Shown here: in pieces, positions 20,237 through 28,121 of the stretch | Position numbering within the stretch: the first letter of the stretch is position 1 | Layout of the letters: each line of letters opens with the position of its first letter | Assembly (NCBI RefSeq): GCF_000621745.1 | Contig: NZ_JHXK01000036.1 | Location: 1 to 42,685, forward strand | DNA length: 42,685 bases | DNA from: Clostridium beijerinckii HUN142 | GTDB taxonomy: Bacteria > Bacillota > Clostridia > Clostridiales > Clostridiaceae | Direction of reading: 5' to 3' | Made by a program: the position numbers and the translations under genes | The notes under the pieces: generated by a model | What the model was told of the DNA's origin: nothing | What the model saw: only the letters and a program-made list of their open reading frames with translations | Database searches by the model: none

Positions 20237-21230
20237 ATGGTTTTGCCAAACAGAGAAAGCGTAAATGATGATGCATTTGATACTTGTAAATTACTTGAAG
20301 AATTTCTTGAAAGAAATAATATGTTCCTGGAACTTAAAACAGTAATTAGCAATAGAGGTAGTATCGGCGTTGATGTAATGAAGACCGATGAACTTAGTGA
20401 GCATATCAAGAAACACTGAGAGACCATTAATGCTAGATTATTAGAAAGTTAATATAATCCGTTACGTGTAAGAAGAAAAGAAATATACAAACCCAATGGC
20501 TAAGTTAGACTTTTAGAAATACCGACTGTACAAGATAGATTGATTCAACAAGCAATTGCTCAAGAGCTTTAACGAATCTATGGACCATTGTTCTCCAATA
20601 ATGGCGTTGGAGTTCGACATCGGAGATGAGCAAAAGATGTTATAGCAAAATCAAAGCAATATATAAACGAAGGAAACAGATAGGCTATAGGTATGGATTT
20701 AGAAAAGTTCTTTGATAAAGTTAATCAGGGTACTTTTATGAGCAAATTTGAAAAGAGATTTAAGGATAAAAGATTACTGATACTGAGTAGACGGCCACTT
20801 GAAAAGCGATATTAATCAATGGTTGACAGAATCAAGTGAAGAAGGAACTCTAAAAGGAGGAATGCTAAGTCCATTGTTTAGATGAAATAGATAAGGAACT
20901 TGAAGACGTGTTAACAAATTTTTCGGATTATATGTAAAAAGTTAAAAGAGCAGTAGATTTAATATTTAAACGAAAGTTTCTAGGTTTTTTATTCTACTTT
21001 TTGAAAAGTTGAGTAGAAATAAGGATTAATAAAAGAATATAGAGTTATTTAAAGAATAGATTAAAAGAAGACTATAACAAAACAAGAAATCTATTTTAAC
21101 AAGAAATCAACAAATATAAAGTTTGGTAATATGCAAATACAAGAAAAGGCTACTTGAGAACTCCAGCAGTCCGATTTTGGGTAAATATATAAATAATAAA
21201 TACTTAGAATTTACTAGTCTACTGCACAAA
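20237..21230 (+). pseudogene. Group II intron reverse transcriptase/maturase relic
   Basis: Fragments in all three forward frames spell a bacterial intron RT. They are: LLEEFLERNNMFLELKTVIS and NRGSIGVDVMKTDEL (20270-20400); a YKPNG / RLLEIPTVQDRLIQQAIAQEL block (about 20490-20573); MDLEKFFDKVNQGTFMSKF (about 20694-20750); LTNFSD and KVKRAVDLIF, then KRKFLGF (about 20908-20985); and a C-terminal R.GYLRTPA segment (about 21140-21170). The stretch that should carry the catalytic YADD box, between LTNFSDYM and KRKFLGF, is shortened and the box is missing. Many stops and frameshifts are present; no functional product. Confidence 0.88.
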
Positions 21231-21257
21231 TATTAAATGATACATTACATTCTATAG

Positions 21258-21311
21258 AGACCTAAGTATAATGTATTTAACTTATAAATGGCATTATCTT
21301 TAGGTCTTTTT
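21258..21311 (+). terminator. Strong terminator-like hairpin inside the intron relic
   Basis: AGACCTAAGTATAATG (21258-21273) pairs with CATTATCTTTAGGTCT (21292-21307) with two mismatches, followed by a T-tract. It lies between the maturase relic and the intron 3' end, where an intact IIC intron would have only a short linker. It may be part of a later insertion. Confidence 0.6.
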
Positions 21312-21491
21312 ATTTAGAAAAATACTGAACAATATATAATGACTAGACCACAGGGTACGCACGGTGGTGTGAGATGTCTGAAAACAAAATAATTATTTTC
21401 CTTCTACCCGAGTATTCTCTAGAAGATTATGTGGTTAGACATCCTGTAGATAACTAGTAAAATATAGGTATTATGAATTAAGGGGAAAACA

Positions 21492-22165
21492 GTGTTAAAA
21501 GATACATTAAAGGATAATTATAATGATTTCAAGGATAAGTATTTGTATAAGTCACTAAAAGATATGAGAAAGCATATTGATGAAGCGGCAAGTAAGGATT
21601 AAGGTGCAGCAGTGATATTAAGCATGGATTTTAGAATACGATTGTAAAATATATGAGAAGGTGCAAGGAGTCTATTTATATATAAAAGTAAATTTTATAA
21701 TAGATTTGATAGGCTATATACCATGAAATGAGCTTAAGAATAAAGGAAAGATACGCTAACGACAGTGTGTTTATGCTTGTAGAGTAGCTAAGAGACTATT
21801 CTTGATCCAAGAGAGAGAATTGTTAAATGAACTACAAGGTAGAGTAAATCATGTGATTAAGGATTTGTATAATAAAAAGAAGGACTCTAATTATGAAGTG
21901 AGAGTAATTATATTAATTCATACTTTTGGCATAGATTTAAAATGGAATCCACATGTACATTCATTGGTAACCAAAGGTGAAAATGATAAAATAACAAAAT
22001 GACGGAAGCAAGTTTAGTATATCCTATATTCATATTAAAAGAAACATGGTAAAAAGTTTTAATAGAAATAATGAAAAGTACTTTAATTCTCATAAGATAT
22101 TAGTAAGTTATCTATGTAAAAATGCAATAAAGGTTTTTACATGAATGCAAAGAAAAATTAGGGGG
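21492..22165 (+). pseudogene. IS91-like transposase relic (truncated)
   Basis: GTG at 21492 opens LKDTLKDNYNDFKDKYLYKS, the usual N-terminus of clostridial IS91-type transposases, but stops after 35 codons. Further pieces follow in shifting frames: an IP.NELKNKGKIR block (about 21720-21758); ILIHTFGIDLKWNPHVHSLVT (about 21910-21974), which contains the His-X-His metal-binding motif of HUH/Y2 enzymes; and FILKETW then KVLIEIMK (about 22030-22075). A GFYMNAKK piece comes last (about 22130-22155). The zinc-finger cysteines are lost and the C-terminal third is absent. No terminal repeats were recognised. Confidence 0.75.
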
Positions 22166-22227
22166 GATAGAATGATTCTATACCAAAATACTTTATAAAG
22201 GTATTTATTAATGAAAGAAAATAGGAT

Positions 22228-22243
22228 TGTTTCACGTGAAACA
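22228..22243. promoter_or_regulatory. parS site 2
   Basis: A second exact TGTTTCACGTGAAACA, 2.96 kb from the first. Here the palindrome extends to 22 bp (22225-22246, GATTG...CAATC). It lies in non-coding DNA between the transposase relic and the YyaC-like gene. Confidence 0.97.
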
Positions 22244-22347
22244 ATCTCTATTAAAAAATAAAGCATCAATTGTATTATACGGATATATTATATAAATTTA
22301 AAATGAACAGGGGATTATAGGAGTGAATTATTTAAAGAGGAGAAGAA

Positions 22348-22935
22348 TTAAAAGTAATTAGATTGAATATTTACAGAAGTACTAGGCTTATCTAAGCTTT
22401 TTAAGATAAAATAGTAAATGCCTCTGGAAATTGAATCTGCGAGATTCATAACAGTATATAATCTGGTATTTTGTAAAACTAGGAAATCAAAGCCTCCAGA
22501 TACATTTACGATGCCAGTTATACTCATTTCACCGACGGCAGGAAGTTTCTTATTTAGAGCCAAACCGGGAAAGAGAGGTTTTTTCTGTATAAAAATCTTA
22601 CCTATATTATTTATAGATCCCAAACAAGAATCGATGGCTATGATATATGGATTCTTAAAGTTAAAACTTATTTCATTTAATTTACTAATTATATTTTTTG
22701 CATGTATTGGATCTTCGAGAGTTCCAAAGATATGTATATTATTTTTAGAAAAATATCTTAATTTATGCCCAACTAATGGACCTAATGAATCACCGGTAGA
22801 TCTATCACTTCCAATACAGATAAAAATAATTGGTCTCTCTTCATTAATTATAGGTTGTAATTCAGTCAATAAATAATTCTTAATTTTGGTATAAGAAGCT
22901 AATGAAGATGCGTTTACAGAAAAAGCTTGACACAT
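22348..22935 (-). CDS. yyaC: YyaC-type spore protease-like protein (DUF1256)
   Basis: A 195-residue protein of the YyaC/DUF1256 family, related in fold to germination protease GPR and hydrogenase-maturation proteases. Recognisable blocks are IIFICIGSDRSTGDSLGPLVG (about 43-63), IIAIDSCLG (about 107-115) and AVGEMSITGIVNVSGG (about 138-153). An upstream in-frame ATG exists, but the ATG at 22935 has AGGAGG 7 nt before it and is chosen. The family is tied to sporulation; YyaC sits near the origin in Bacillus too. The exact substrate is not established here. Confidence 0.88.
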   Translation of the reverse strand: MCQAFSVNASSLASYTKIKNYLLTELQPIINEERPIIFICIGSDRSTGDSLGPLVGHKLRYFSKNNIHIFGTLEDPIHAKNIISKLNEISFNFKNPYIIAIDSCLGSINNIGKIFIQKKPLFPGLALNKKLPAVGEMSITGIVNVSGGFDFLVLQNTRLYTVMNLADSISRGIYYFILKSLDKPSTSVNIQSNYF

Positions 22936-23101
22936 AATAAAACCTCCTTTTACTAGATTTATTCCCAATAAAAAAAGGTTTTATTCAGTGTTTGCAAATA
23001 ATAATAAATGAATATACACTAAAATTAATAATCTTATGTAATAAGTAAAACATTACAGGAAGTATATATATTAAGATTATTATAAAGAACACTAATAATA
23101 T

Positions 23102-24259
23102 TTATTGATATATACTTTTGGATATTTTATTAAGAACCATAAGAGTATAATCAACTTCCTCTTTAGTTGTAAAATAACTAATACTTAACCTAACGGTTCC
23201 AGTTGGATAGGTACCTATAGTCTTGTGCGCTAATGGAGCACAATGCAAACCAGATCTAGTCTTAATCCCTTCACATTCCAGATAATATCCTAATTCAGAA
23301 GGATCTAAGGAATTAATATTTATAGAAACACATGAACTTAACATTTTACCAGATAAGTCACCATAAACAGTCATTCCTTTAGTATTTAATAAACCTTCTA
23401 ACATATGATTCATTAAATAATTATTATGCTCATAAATTGTATTTAATCCTACTGAGTTTATGTATTTAATAGCTTCTGATAATCCAACTATGCCTGGAAG
23501 ATTATGAGTTCCAGATTCAAATTTATCAGGTAGAAAGTCAGGTTGCGATAAAGAATATGAAAGACTTCCAGTGCCACCATGTATTAAGCTTGAACAAGAG
23601 TCATTAAATTTAGAGTCTAATATAAAACCACCAATTCCTTGTGGACCTAATAAGCTTTTATGACCTGTAAAAGCTATTGCATTAGCTCTGATATTTTTCA
23701 TGTTAATATCTAGAACACCAGCACCCTGAGAAGAGTCAACAATGAAAAAAATGTTGTTTTCATCACATATTTTACCGATGCTTGATAAATCCTGAACTGA
23801 ACCTGTAACATTAGATACCTGAGTCATTACAACTAACTTTGTTTTGCTAGTAATTTTATCTTTTAAATCACTGGCTTTGATAAAACCTTCAGAATTTGCA
23901 TTTATTATATCTAAGTGAATTTTAAGACTTTCCTTGCAAAAGAATAATGGTCTAATAACGGAATTGTGCTCCATCGAAGAAGTTATTACATGATCTCCGG
24001 GCTTTAAAATTCCCTTAATTAATACATTTAAAGATGTAGTAACATTATTTGTGAAAATAACATTGCTTGGAGAATCATAGCCAAAAAAATTGCAAATCAC
24101 TTCTCTTGCATCATAGAGATATCTATTGCTTTGGATAGAGTTGCTATAATTTCCCCGACCAGCATTACCGCCTATATTAAGCATATAGTTACACATAGCA
24201 TTAATAACTTGCTTTGGTTTAGGAAAAGTTGTTGATGAGTTATCTAAGTAAACTTCCAT
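23102..24259 (-). CDS. Class V aminotransferase / cysteine desulfurase family protein
   Basis: A 385-residue PLP enzyme of the NifS/Csd fold. It shows His98 (MEHNSV), the Asp175/Gln178 pair (DSSQ) that holds the cofactor, the PLP lysine Lys201 in FTGHKSLLGPQG, and a catalytic-type Cys340 in RSGLHCAPLAHKTIGT. The Cys340 pattern supports sulfur or selenium release from cysteine or selenocysteine. The sequence resembles the TIGR01977-type branch, not IscS or SufS. It lies 15 bp downstream of a LysE-type exporter and near a divergent DUF3343 (Se/S-carrier-like) gene, which hints at sulfur or selenium handling. The exact substrate is unknown. Confidence 0.85.
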   Translation of the reverse strand: MEVYLDNSSTTFPKPKQVINAMCNYMLNIGGNAGRGNYSNSIQSNRYLYDAREVICNFFGYDSPSNVIFTNNVTTSLNVLIKGILKPGDHVITSSMEHNSVIRPLFFCKESLKIHLDIINANSEGFIKASDLKDKITSKTKLVVMTQVSNVTGSVQDLSSIGKICDENNIFFIVDSSQGAGVLDINMKNIRANAIAFTGHKSLLGPQGIGGFILDSKFNDSCSSLIHGGTGSLSYSLSQPDFLPDKFESGTHNLPGIVGLSEAIKYINSVGLNTIYEHNNYLMNHMLEGLLNTKGMTVYGDLSGKMLSSCVSININSLDPSELGYYLECEGIKTRSGLHCAPLAHKTIGTYPTGTVRLSISYFTTKEEVDYTLMVLNKISKSIYQ

Positions 24260-24274
24260 ATTAAGTATTCACCT

Positions 24275-24922
24275 CTAAAAAAATAATTTATAAAAGCCCC
24301 AAATAATAAATATTATACCCAAAGCAAAGAGGAAGTAGTCCAATATTTTTGTTGTGCCATTGACCAAATCAGGCTTAAATTTCTTAAAACCTTTACTTAC
24401 TAAAATGTTAAGAAAGCAAAACCAAGTTATACTTCCAATTATCATTGATGAGATTGAAAATATAAAATATATTCTTCCATGATGTCTCCAAACATTGAAT
24501 ATGGTTCCACTTAATGCAATCCATAATGATGGAGTAGTTGGATTGAGAAAGGTTATCAGGAATCCAGTTAGAAACCCATTTGATGAAGTCCTATAAATTG
24601 GCTTTTCCAAGTTAAATCCTACCTTTTTATGTGCAAATGATATTTTATTAGATAAAATTAAAACAATACCAGATACTATCCAAAATAGACTATGAAACTT
24701 AGGGTTTCTGGTAAGTATTGTAAAAAGGCCTAAGTTTATAATTACTATATATGTTATATCTGCGGAAACAGCACCAAGCGACACCTTAAATCCTTCTCGA
24801 AAGCCTTTTGATATCGAACGACTAACAGACTCAAGACCTGAAGGACCTAAGGGTATAGAGGCAACAAAACCTGTAAAAAAACCAATTAATATAGCTTTTA
24901 ATATGTTAAATACTGAAAACAT
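24275..24922 (-). CDS. LysE-family exporter
   Basis: A 215-residue membrane protein of the LysE/RhtB translocator family. It has six likely hydrophobic segments and the early motif FTGFVASIPLGPSGLESVSR (about 16-35), matching the PxGP-type family signature. A mid-protein FLNPTTPSLWIALSG motif is also present. AAGGAG precedes the ATG. The family exports amino acids or related small solutes; the substrate cannot be read from sequence. Co-transcription with the downstream PLP enzyme suggests cysteine- or selenium-related metabolites. Confidence 0.82.
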   Translation of the reverse strand: MFSVFNILKAILIGFFTGFVASIPLGPSGLESVSRSISKGFREGFKVSLGAVSADITYIVIINLGLFTILTRNPKFHSLFWIVSGIVLILSNKISFAHKKVGFNLEKPIYRTSSNGFLTGFLITFLNPTTPSLWIALSGTIFNVWRHHGRIYFIFSISSMIIGSITWFCFLNILVSKGFKKFKPDLVNGTTKILDYFLFALGIIFIIWGFYKLFF

Positions 24923-25090
24923 TATATTCTCCTTTTTATTGCATTTCTATATAATTATAAAATAAAAAGATATTTATTTCACTAAATTTATGAAGTTTTT
25001 ATCTGAATGTATTCTTAACCTTTATAAAATGAGAAAAATATATATAATATTAATATAAGTTATAATAAAGATAGTACAGGTGGTGTAAAT

Positions 25091-25333
25091 ATGAATTATT
25101 ATATAATAGTATTCAAAAATACATATGATGCAATGTCAGCAGAAAAAAGATTAAAAGAATTAGACTTAGTGTTTAGAATAATGCCAACACCTACATCCAT
25201 AACAATGAGTTGTGGCATATGTGTGAGGGTTGATAAAAAGGTAGATATAGAGAAGGTAATAAATAGCGATTTAATAGAATACAAAAATATATACTATAGA
25301 AATGATGGAGGATATATCTTAATTAGTAAATAG
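25091..25333 (+). CDS. DUF3343 protein (putative Se/S carrier-like)
   Basis: An 80-residue protein beginning YYIIVFKNTYDAMSAEKRLK, with two cysteines in a TMSCGICVRV motif (about 36-45). This is the conserved feature of DUF3343, which Pfam labels a putative Se/S carrier-like family. AGGTGG lies upstream of the ATG. It diverges from the lysE/PLP-enzyme pair and runs 15 bp before mscS. In other genomes the family occurs with class V aminotransferases and selenium genes; that link is knowledge, and its role here is inferred. Confidence 0.82.
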   Translation: MNYYIIVFKNTYDAMSAEKRLKELDLVFRIMPTPTSITMSCGICVRVDKKVDIEKVINSDLIEYKNIYYRNDGGYILISK

Positions 25334-25348
25334 GAAGGGGGATTATAA

Positions 25349-26272
25349 TTGTATGGTAATTACTTAATAGAATTAGAAGAAGATTTTCAATTTCTAAAAG
25401 AATTGAAATCAAATATTAATAGTACACTAGTAGATATAATAAGTGTTAAATCAATCGAACTAATAATAAATAAAGCATTTAAAATAGCAGTTGTAATTAT
25501 TATAATGTATTTTTCTATAAAAATAGGAAAGCATTTAATAAAAAAGTTTGTTGAGAAGCAAATTGAAAGTAATGCAGTTATTTCCTTGGATTCTCAAAGA
25601 GCAAAAACTTTAGGGGAAGTTTTAAAAAGTGTTTTAAAATATGTAGTATATTTCATGGGAATAACAGCAATAATATCAATTTTATTTGGTGGTATGTCTT
25701 TTACATTCGCAAGTATAGGGGGTATCGCAGTTGGTCTTGGTGCACAAAGCCTAATAAAGGATTTAATCAATGGATTTTTTATTTTATTTGAAAATCAATT
25801 TGGAGTAGGGGATCATGTAACTATAGGCAGTTTTAATGGAATTGTTAAAAGTATAGGAATTAGGGCTACTGTGATTAAAGATTTTACAGGTGACATACAT
25901 TCAATTCCAAATGGATCAATAGGTGGAGTTACAAATCATTCACGTAATGATATTAGGTTTGTGGTAGATATAGATATATCGCCACAGGAAAATATTAAAA
26001 AGGTAATTGATATTATAAGAAGTGCTTGTGATGAGTTTAAGTGCAAAAACGAAGAATACATAGGTGAATCTTTAGAAATAACGGGGGTCATAGCACTTGA
26101 AGTATCAAAGGTTACAATAAGAGTAGTAGGTAATGCAAAGCCATTAATGCAATGGAAAATGGAAAGAGAGCTTAGAATGATAATAAAGTTAGCTTTAGAT
26201 AAAAACAGAATAAATATATCTATGACTGAGAAGCAATTAGACAATGAAAATATAGAGAAGGGGGAGGAATAA
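25349..26272 (+). CDS. MscS-family mechanosensitive channel
   Basis: A 307-residue small-conductance mechanosensitive channel. A membrane segment at about 42-60 is followed by two more up to the pore helix, with the glycine/alanine-rich TFASIGGIAVGLGAQSLIKD pattern (about 120-139) typical of MscS TM3. The beta-domain signature NGFFILFENQFGVGDHVTIG and RATVIKDFTGDIHSIPNG follow. The start is TTG with AAGGGGG 8 nt upstream. Its stop overlaps the start of the next gene (TAATG). Confidence 0.93.
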   Translation: MYGNYLIELEEDFQFLKELKSNINSTLVDIISVKSIELIINKAFKIAVVIIIMYFSIKIGKHLIKKFVEKQIESNAVISLDSQRAKTLGEVLKSVLKYVVYFMGITAIISILFGGMSFTFASIGGIAVGLGAQSLIKDLINGFFILFENQFGVGDHVTIGSFNGIVKSIGIRATVIKDFTGDIHSIPNGSIGGVTNHSRNDIRFVVDIDISPQENIKKVIDIIRSACDEFKCKNEEYIGESLEITGVIALEVSKVTIRVVGNAKPLMQWKMERELRMIIKLALDKNRINISMTEKQLDNENIEKGEE

Positions 26273-26466
26273 TGGTAGAAAACTTTAATCTTGGAGATGT
26301 GGTTGAAATGAAAAAGCAACATCCATGTGGATCAAATCAGTTTGAAATAATAAGGGTAGGTGCTGATATAAAGATAAAATGTACTGGCTGCGCTAGAATA
26401 GTAATGATTCCAAGAGGAAAATTTAAAAAGGAAGCAAAAAAAATAGTAATTGCTGCAGAAAGTTAG
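26272..26466 (+). CDS. DUF951 family protein
   Basis: A 64-residue protein with the DUF951 pattern: LGDVVEMKKQHPCGSNQFEI and IKCTGCARIVMIPR. Three cysteines (HPCG, KCTGC) could bind a metal. It is translationally coupled to mscS by a 1-nt overlap, as in many clostridia and bacilli. Function unknown. Confidence 0.88.
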   Translation: MVENFNLGDVVEMKKQHPCGSNQFEIIRVGADIKIKCTGCARIVMIPRGKFKKEAKKIVIAAES

Positions 26467-26475
26467 CAAAATAAC

Positions 26476-26504
26476 TTGATTCTTTCTTTTTTAAATGGTA
26501 TAAT
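26476..26504 (+). promoter_or_regulatory. rpsF-ssb-rpsR promoter
   Basis: TTGATT (26476-26481), 17-nt spacer and a perfect TATAAT (26499-26504), just after the DUF951 stop. Confidence 0.8.
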
Positions 26505-26514
26505 CATTAATTGT

Positions 26515-26554
26515 AATCCCTGCTATGCAAAGCATAGCCGTTAGTCCGAGGGGA
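26515..26554 (+). promoter_or_regulatory. rpsF leader, S6:S18-binding-type RNA motif
   Basis: A hairpin GCTATGC / AAA / GCATAGC (26522-26538) lies inside an outer CCC / GGG pairing (26518-26520 with 26550-26552). The asymmetric 3' side holds CCG at 26538-26540 and again at 26546-26548. This resembles the published S6:S18 leader, in which the ribosomal protein pair binds an unpaired CCG to repress its own operon. The Shine-Dalgarno follows at once, so binding could block translation. Confidence 0.65.
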
Positions 26555-26567
26555 GGAGGTGAAATTG

Positions 26568-26855
26568 ATGAGAAAGTACGAAACTATATTTATATTAAAC
26601 CCATCATTCGATGAAGAAACTGTAAAAGCTAACATCGAAAAGTTTAAGGGTGTTATAGAAAATGGTGGAGGAACAGTAGAAAATGTTGATTTCTGGGGTA
26701 AGAGAAAGCTTGCTTACGAAATCTCAAAAGTTAGTGAAGGTTATTATACTTTAGTTAACTTTACTGCTAACCCTGAATTACCAAGAGAATTAGATAGAAT
26801 ATTCAGAATCACTGATGGTGTTATAAGACATATTATTGTTAATGAACAAGTATAA
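26568..26855 (+). CDS. rpsF: 30S ribosomal protein S6
   Basis: A 95-residue S6: MRKYETIFILNPSFDEETVK at the start, then WGKRKLAYEISKVSEGYYTL and the C-terminal RELDRIFRITDGVIRHI. An in-frame GTG at 26559 is part of the AGGAGGTG ribosome site; the ATG at 26568, 6 nt after it, is the start. It is first in the rpsF-ssb-rpsR operon and probably autoregulated with S18 through the leader. Confidence 0.97.
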   Translation: MRKYETIFILNPSFDEETVKANIEKFKGVIENGGGTVENVDFWGKRKLAYEISKVSEGYYTLVNFTANPELPRELDRIFRITDGVIRHIIVNEQV

Positions 26856-26868
26856 GGTGGCGTTGTAA

Positions 26869-27318
26869 ATGAATAAAGTAGTTCTAATCGGAAGATTAAC
26901 GAAAGATCCAGAACTAAGATTTACTCCAGGAAGTGGAGCAGCAGTAACAACCTTAACATTAGCAGTTGATAAATATAATACAAAGACTGGCCAAAGAGAA
27001 GCTGATTTTGTTCCTGTAGTAGTATGGGGCAAACAAGCTGAAAGTACTGCTAATTACATGAGTAAAGGTAGCCAAGTGGCTATTAGTGGTAGAATCCAAA
27101 CCAGAAGCTATGATGCGAAAGACGGAACTAAGAGATATGTTACTGAAGTTGTAGCAGATCAATTTGGTGGAGTTGAATTCTTAGGAAGCAAAGGAAGCAA
27201 TTCATCAGGAAATAGTTTTAGTAATAGCAATGAATATTCAGCACCAGCGAATGATGCGTTCAATGGTGGATTTGAAGAGGATATAACTCCAGTAGATGAC
27301 GGAGATATGCCTTTCTAA
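26869..27318 (+). CDS. ssb: Single-stranded DNA-binding protein
   Basis: A 149-residue SSB. The OB fold occupies about 1-105 (MNKVVLIGRLTKDPELRFTP, then VPVVVWGKQAE and VAISGRIQTRSY). A flexible Ser/Asn/Gly-rich linker and the acidic protein-docking tip DDGDMPF follow. It lies between the S6 and S18 genes, the conserved Firmicute arrangement. Confidence 0.97.
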   Translation: MNKVVLIGRLTKDPELRFTPGSGAAVTTLTLAVDKYNTKTGQREADFVPVVVWGKQAESTANYMSKGSQVAISGRIQTRSYDAKDGTKRYVTEVVADQFGGVEFLGSKGSNSSGNSFSNSNEYSAPANDAFNGGFEEDITPVDDGDMPF

Positions 27319-27341
27319 AATTTAAGTAAGGAGGGAATATA

Positions 27342-27602
27342 ATGAGCAGAGAAGAAGGTAACAACGGTAGAAGACCTGGCGGTAAAATGAGAAGATCTAG
27401 AAAAAAAGTTTGTGCTTTTTGCGTAGATAAAGCTGAATTTATCGACTATAAAGATATAAATAAGCTTAGAAAATATGTTACAGAAAGAGGAAAGATTCTT
27501 CCAAGAAGAATTTCTGGAACTTGTGCTAAGCATCAAAGAGAATTAACATCTTCAATTAAGAGAGCAAGAAACATAGCATTATTACCATTTACAACAGAAT
27601 AA
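27342..27602 (+). CDS. rpsR: 30S ribosomal protein S18
   Basis: An 86-residue S18 with the [20 protein letters not shown] signature. It carries a CAFC pair and a further Cys-x-x-His (CAKH), the zinc-binding (C+) form of S18. AGGAGG lies upstream of the ATG, and a strong terminator follows. Confidence 0.97.
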   Translation: MSREEGNNGRRPGGKMRRSRKKVCAFCVDKAEFIDYKDINKLRKYVTERGKILPRRISGTCAKHQRELTSSIKRARNIALLPFTTE

Positions 27603-27619
27603 ATGGTAATAATAATATT

Positions 27620-27644
27620 CCCCCTGAGAAATCAGGGGGTTTTT
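27620..27644 (+). terminator. Terminator after rpsR
   Basis: CCCCCTGA / GAAA loop / TCAGGGGG followed by TTTTT. A very strong intrinsic terminator ending the rpsF operon. Confidence 0.95.
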
Positions 27645-27717
27645 AATATAAAAAAATATTAATATTAGATAAATTTCTCAAGTTTATGGAAATATATAGT
27701 AAATTGACTATAAATTC

Positions 27718-27746
27718 TTGCAATACTCATAAAAAAAATTTAAAAT
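27718..27746 (+). promoter_or_regulatory. Candidate promoter for the mazG-like/gdpP operon
   Basis: TTGCAA (27718-27723), 17-nt spacer, TAAAAT (27741-27746), 34 bp before the MazG-like gene. An alternative TTGACT at 27704-27709 has no well-spaced -10. Confidence 0.5.
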
Positions 27747-27780
27747 AAGAATACAAGGGTTTTAAGAGAGGTGATAGACT

Positions 27781-28101
27781 ATGAGAAAAGATAATTTTAA
27801 TATAATGACGAACATTAAAATTATAGAAGATTTAAAGGCACAACTTCTTTGTATAATAGGAGAGTTTTTCAGGCTATTAACAAAGGGCAACAATGTAGCC
27901 CGCGATTCTATTTTAGATTGTATCTCAGGAGCTATAATTATACTATATATTCTAGGTGATAAGTTAGGATATTCATTTGTAGATATAGACCATACTATAA
28001 AATCAAAATTAGATTTAGGGGTAAGAGCAGAGGATCAAGTTGAAAAAGAAGGCAAAAGCTTAAGTAAATTAAAAGGTTATATTAGTAACAGAAGAGATTA
28101 A
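27781..28101 (+). CDS. MazG-like family protein
   Basis: A 106-residue, largely helical protein of the clostridial MazG-like family. It has LKAQLLCIIGEFFRLLTKG near 19-37 and RDSILDCISGAIIILYILGDKLG near 41-63, a helical pattern like MazG/all-alpha NTP pyrophosphatases. I do not see a full set of acidic metal-binding residues (EExxE then ExxD), so enzyme activity is uncertain. AGGTGA precedes the ATG. It sits 20 bp before gdpP, hinting at a link to nucleotide signalling. Confidence 0.75.
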   Translation: MRKDNFNIMTNIKIIEDLKAQLLCIIGEFFRLLTKGNNVARDSILDCISGAIIILYILGDKLGYSFVDIDHTIKSKLDLGVRAEDQVEKEGKSLSKLKGYISNRRD

Positions 28102-28121
28102 ATATTCTTAGGAGGCTTTTT

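Larger units (their letters stand above)
19870..21412 (+). mobile_element. Decayed class C group II intron
   Basis: The left end GTGGGTG begins directly after a terminator. The 5' RNA part (about 19870-20236) lines up, from memory, with the Oceanobacillus iheyensis group IIC ribozyme: TCTGAAGGAAG, GCAGAAGTCATAG and the TTCTTACC...GGAAGTCTG block occur in the same order. A maturase/reverse transcriptase relic follows. The 3' part keeps GGTACGCACGGTGGTGTGAGA, a domain VI-like hairpin and a CTACCCGA end close to the usual CTACTCGAT. The 5' strand of domain V is not recognisable, so the ribozyme is presumably dead. End positions are approximate. Confidence 0.85.

Noticed and set aside
20237..20419. 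60-codon open frame near the start of the intron
   Set aside because: It is the N-terminal piece of the broken maturase, not an independent small gene.
21802..22002. 66-codon open frame with the HVH motif
   Set aside because: It is an internal piece of the broken IS91-like transposase with no plausible start.
17586..25052. Shared AT-rich string ATATATAATATTAATAT upstream of soj and of the DUF3343 gene
   Set aside because: Pure A/T sequence in a very AT-rich genome; no flanking similarity, so coincidence is likely.
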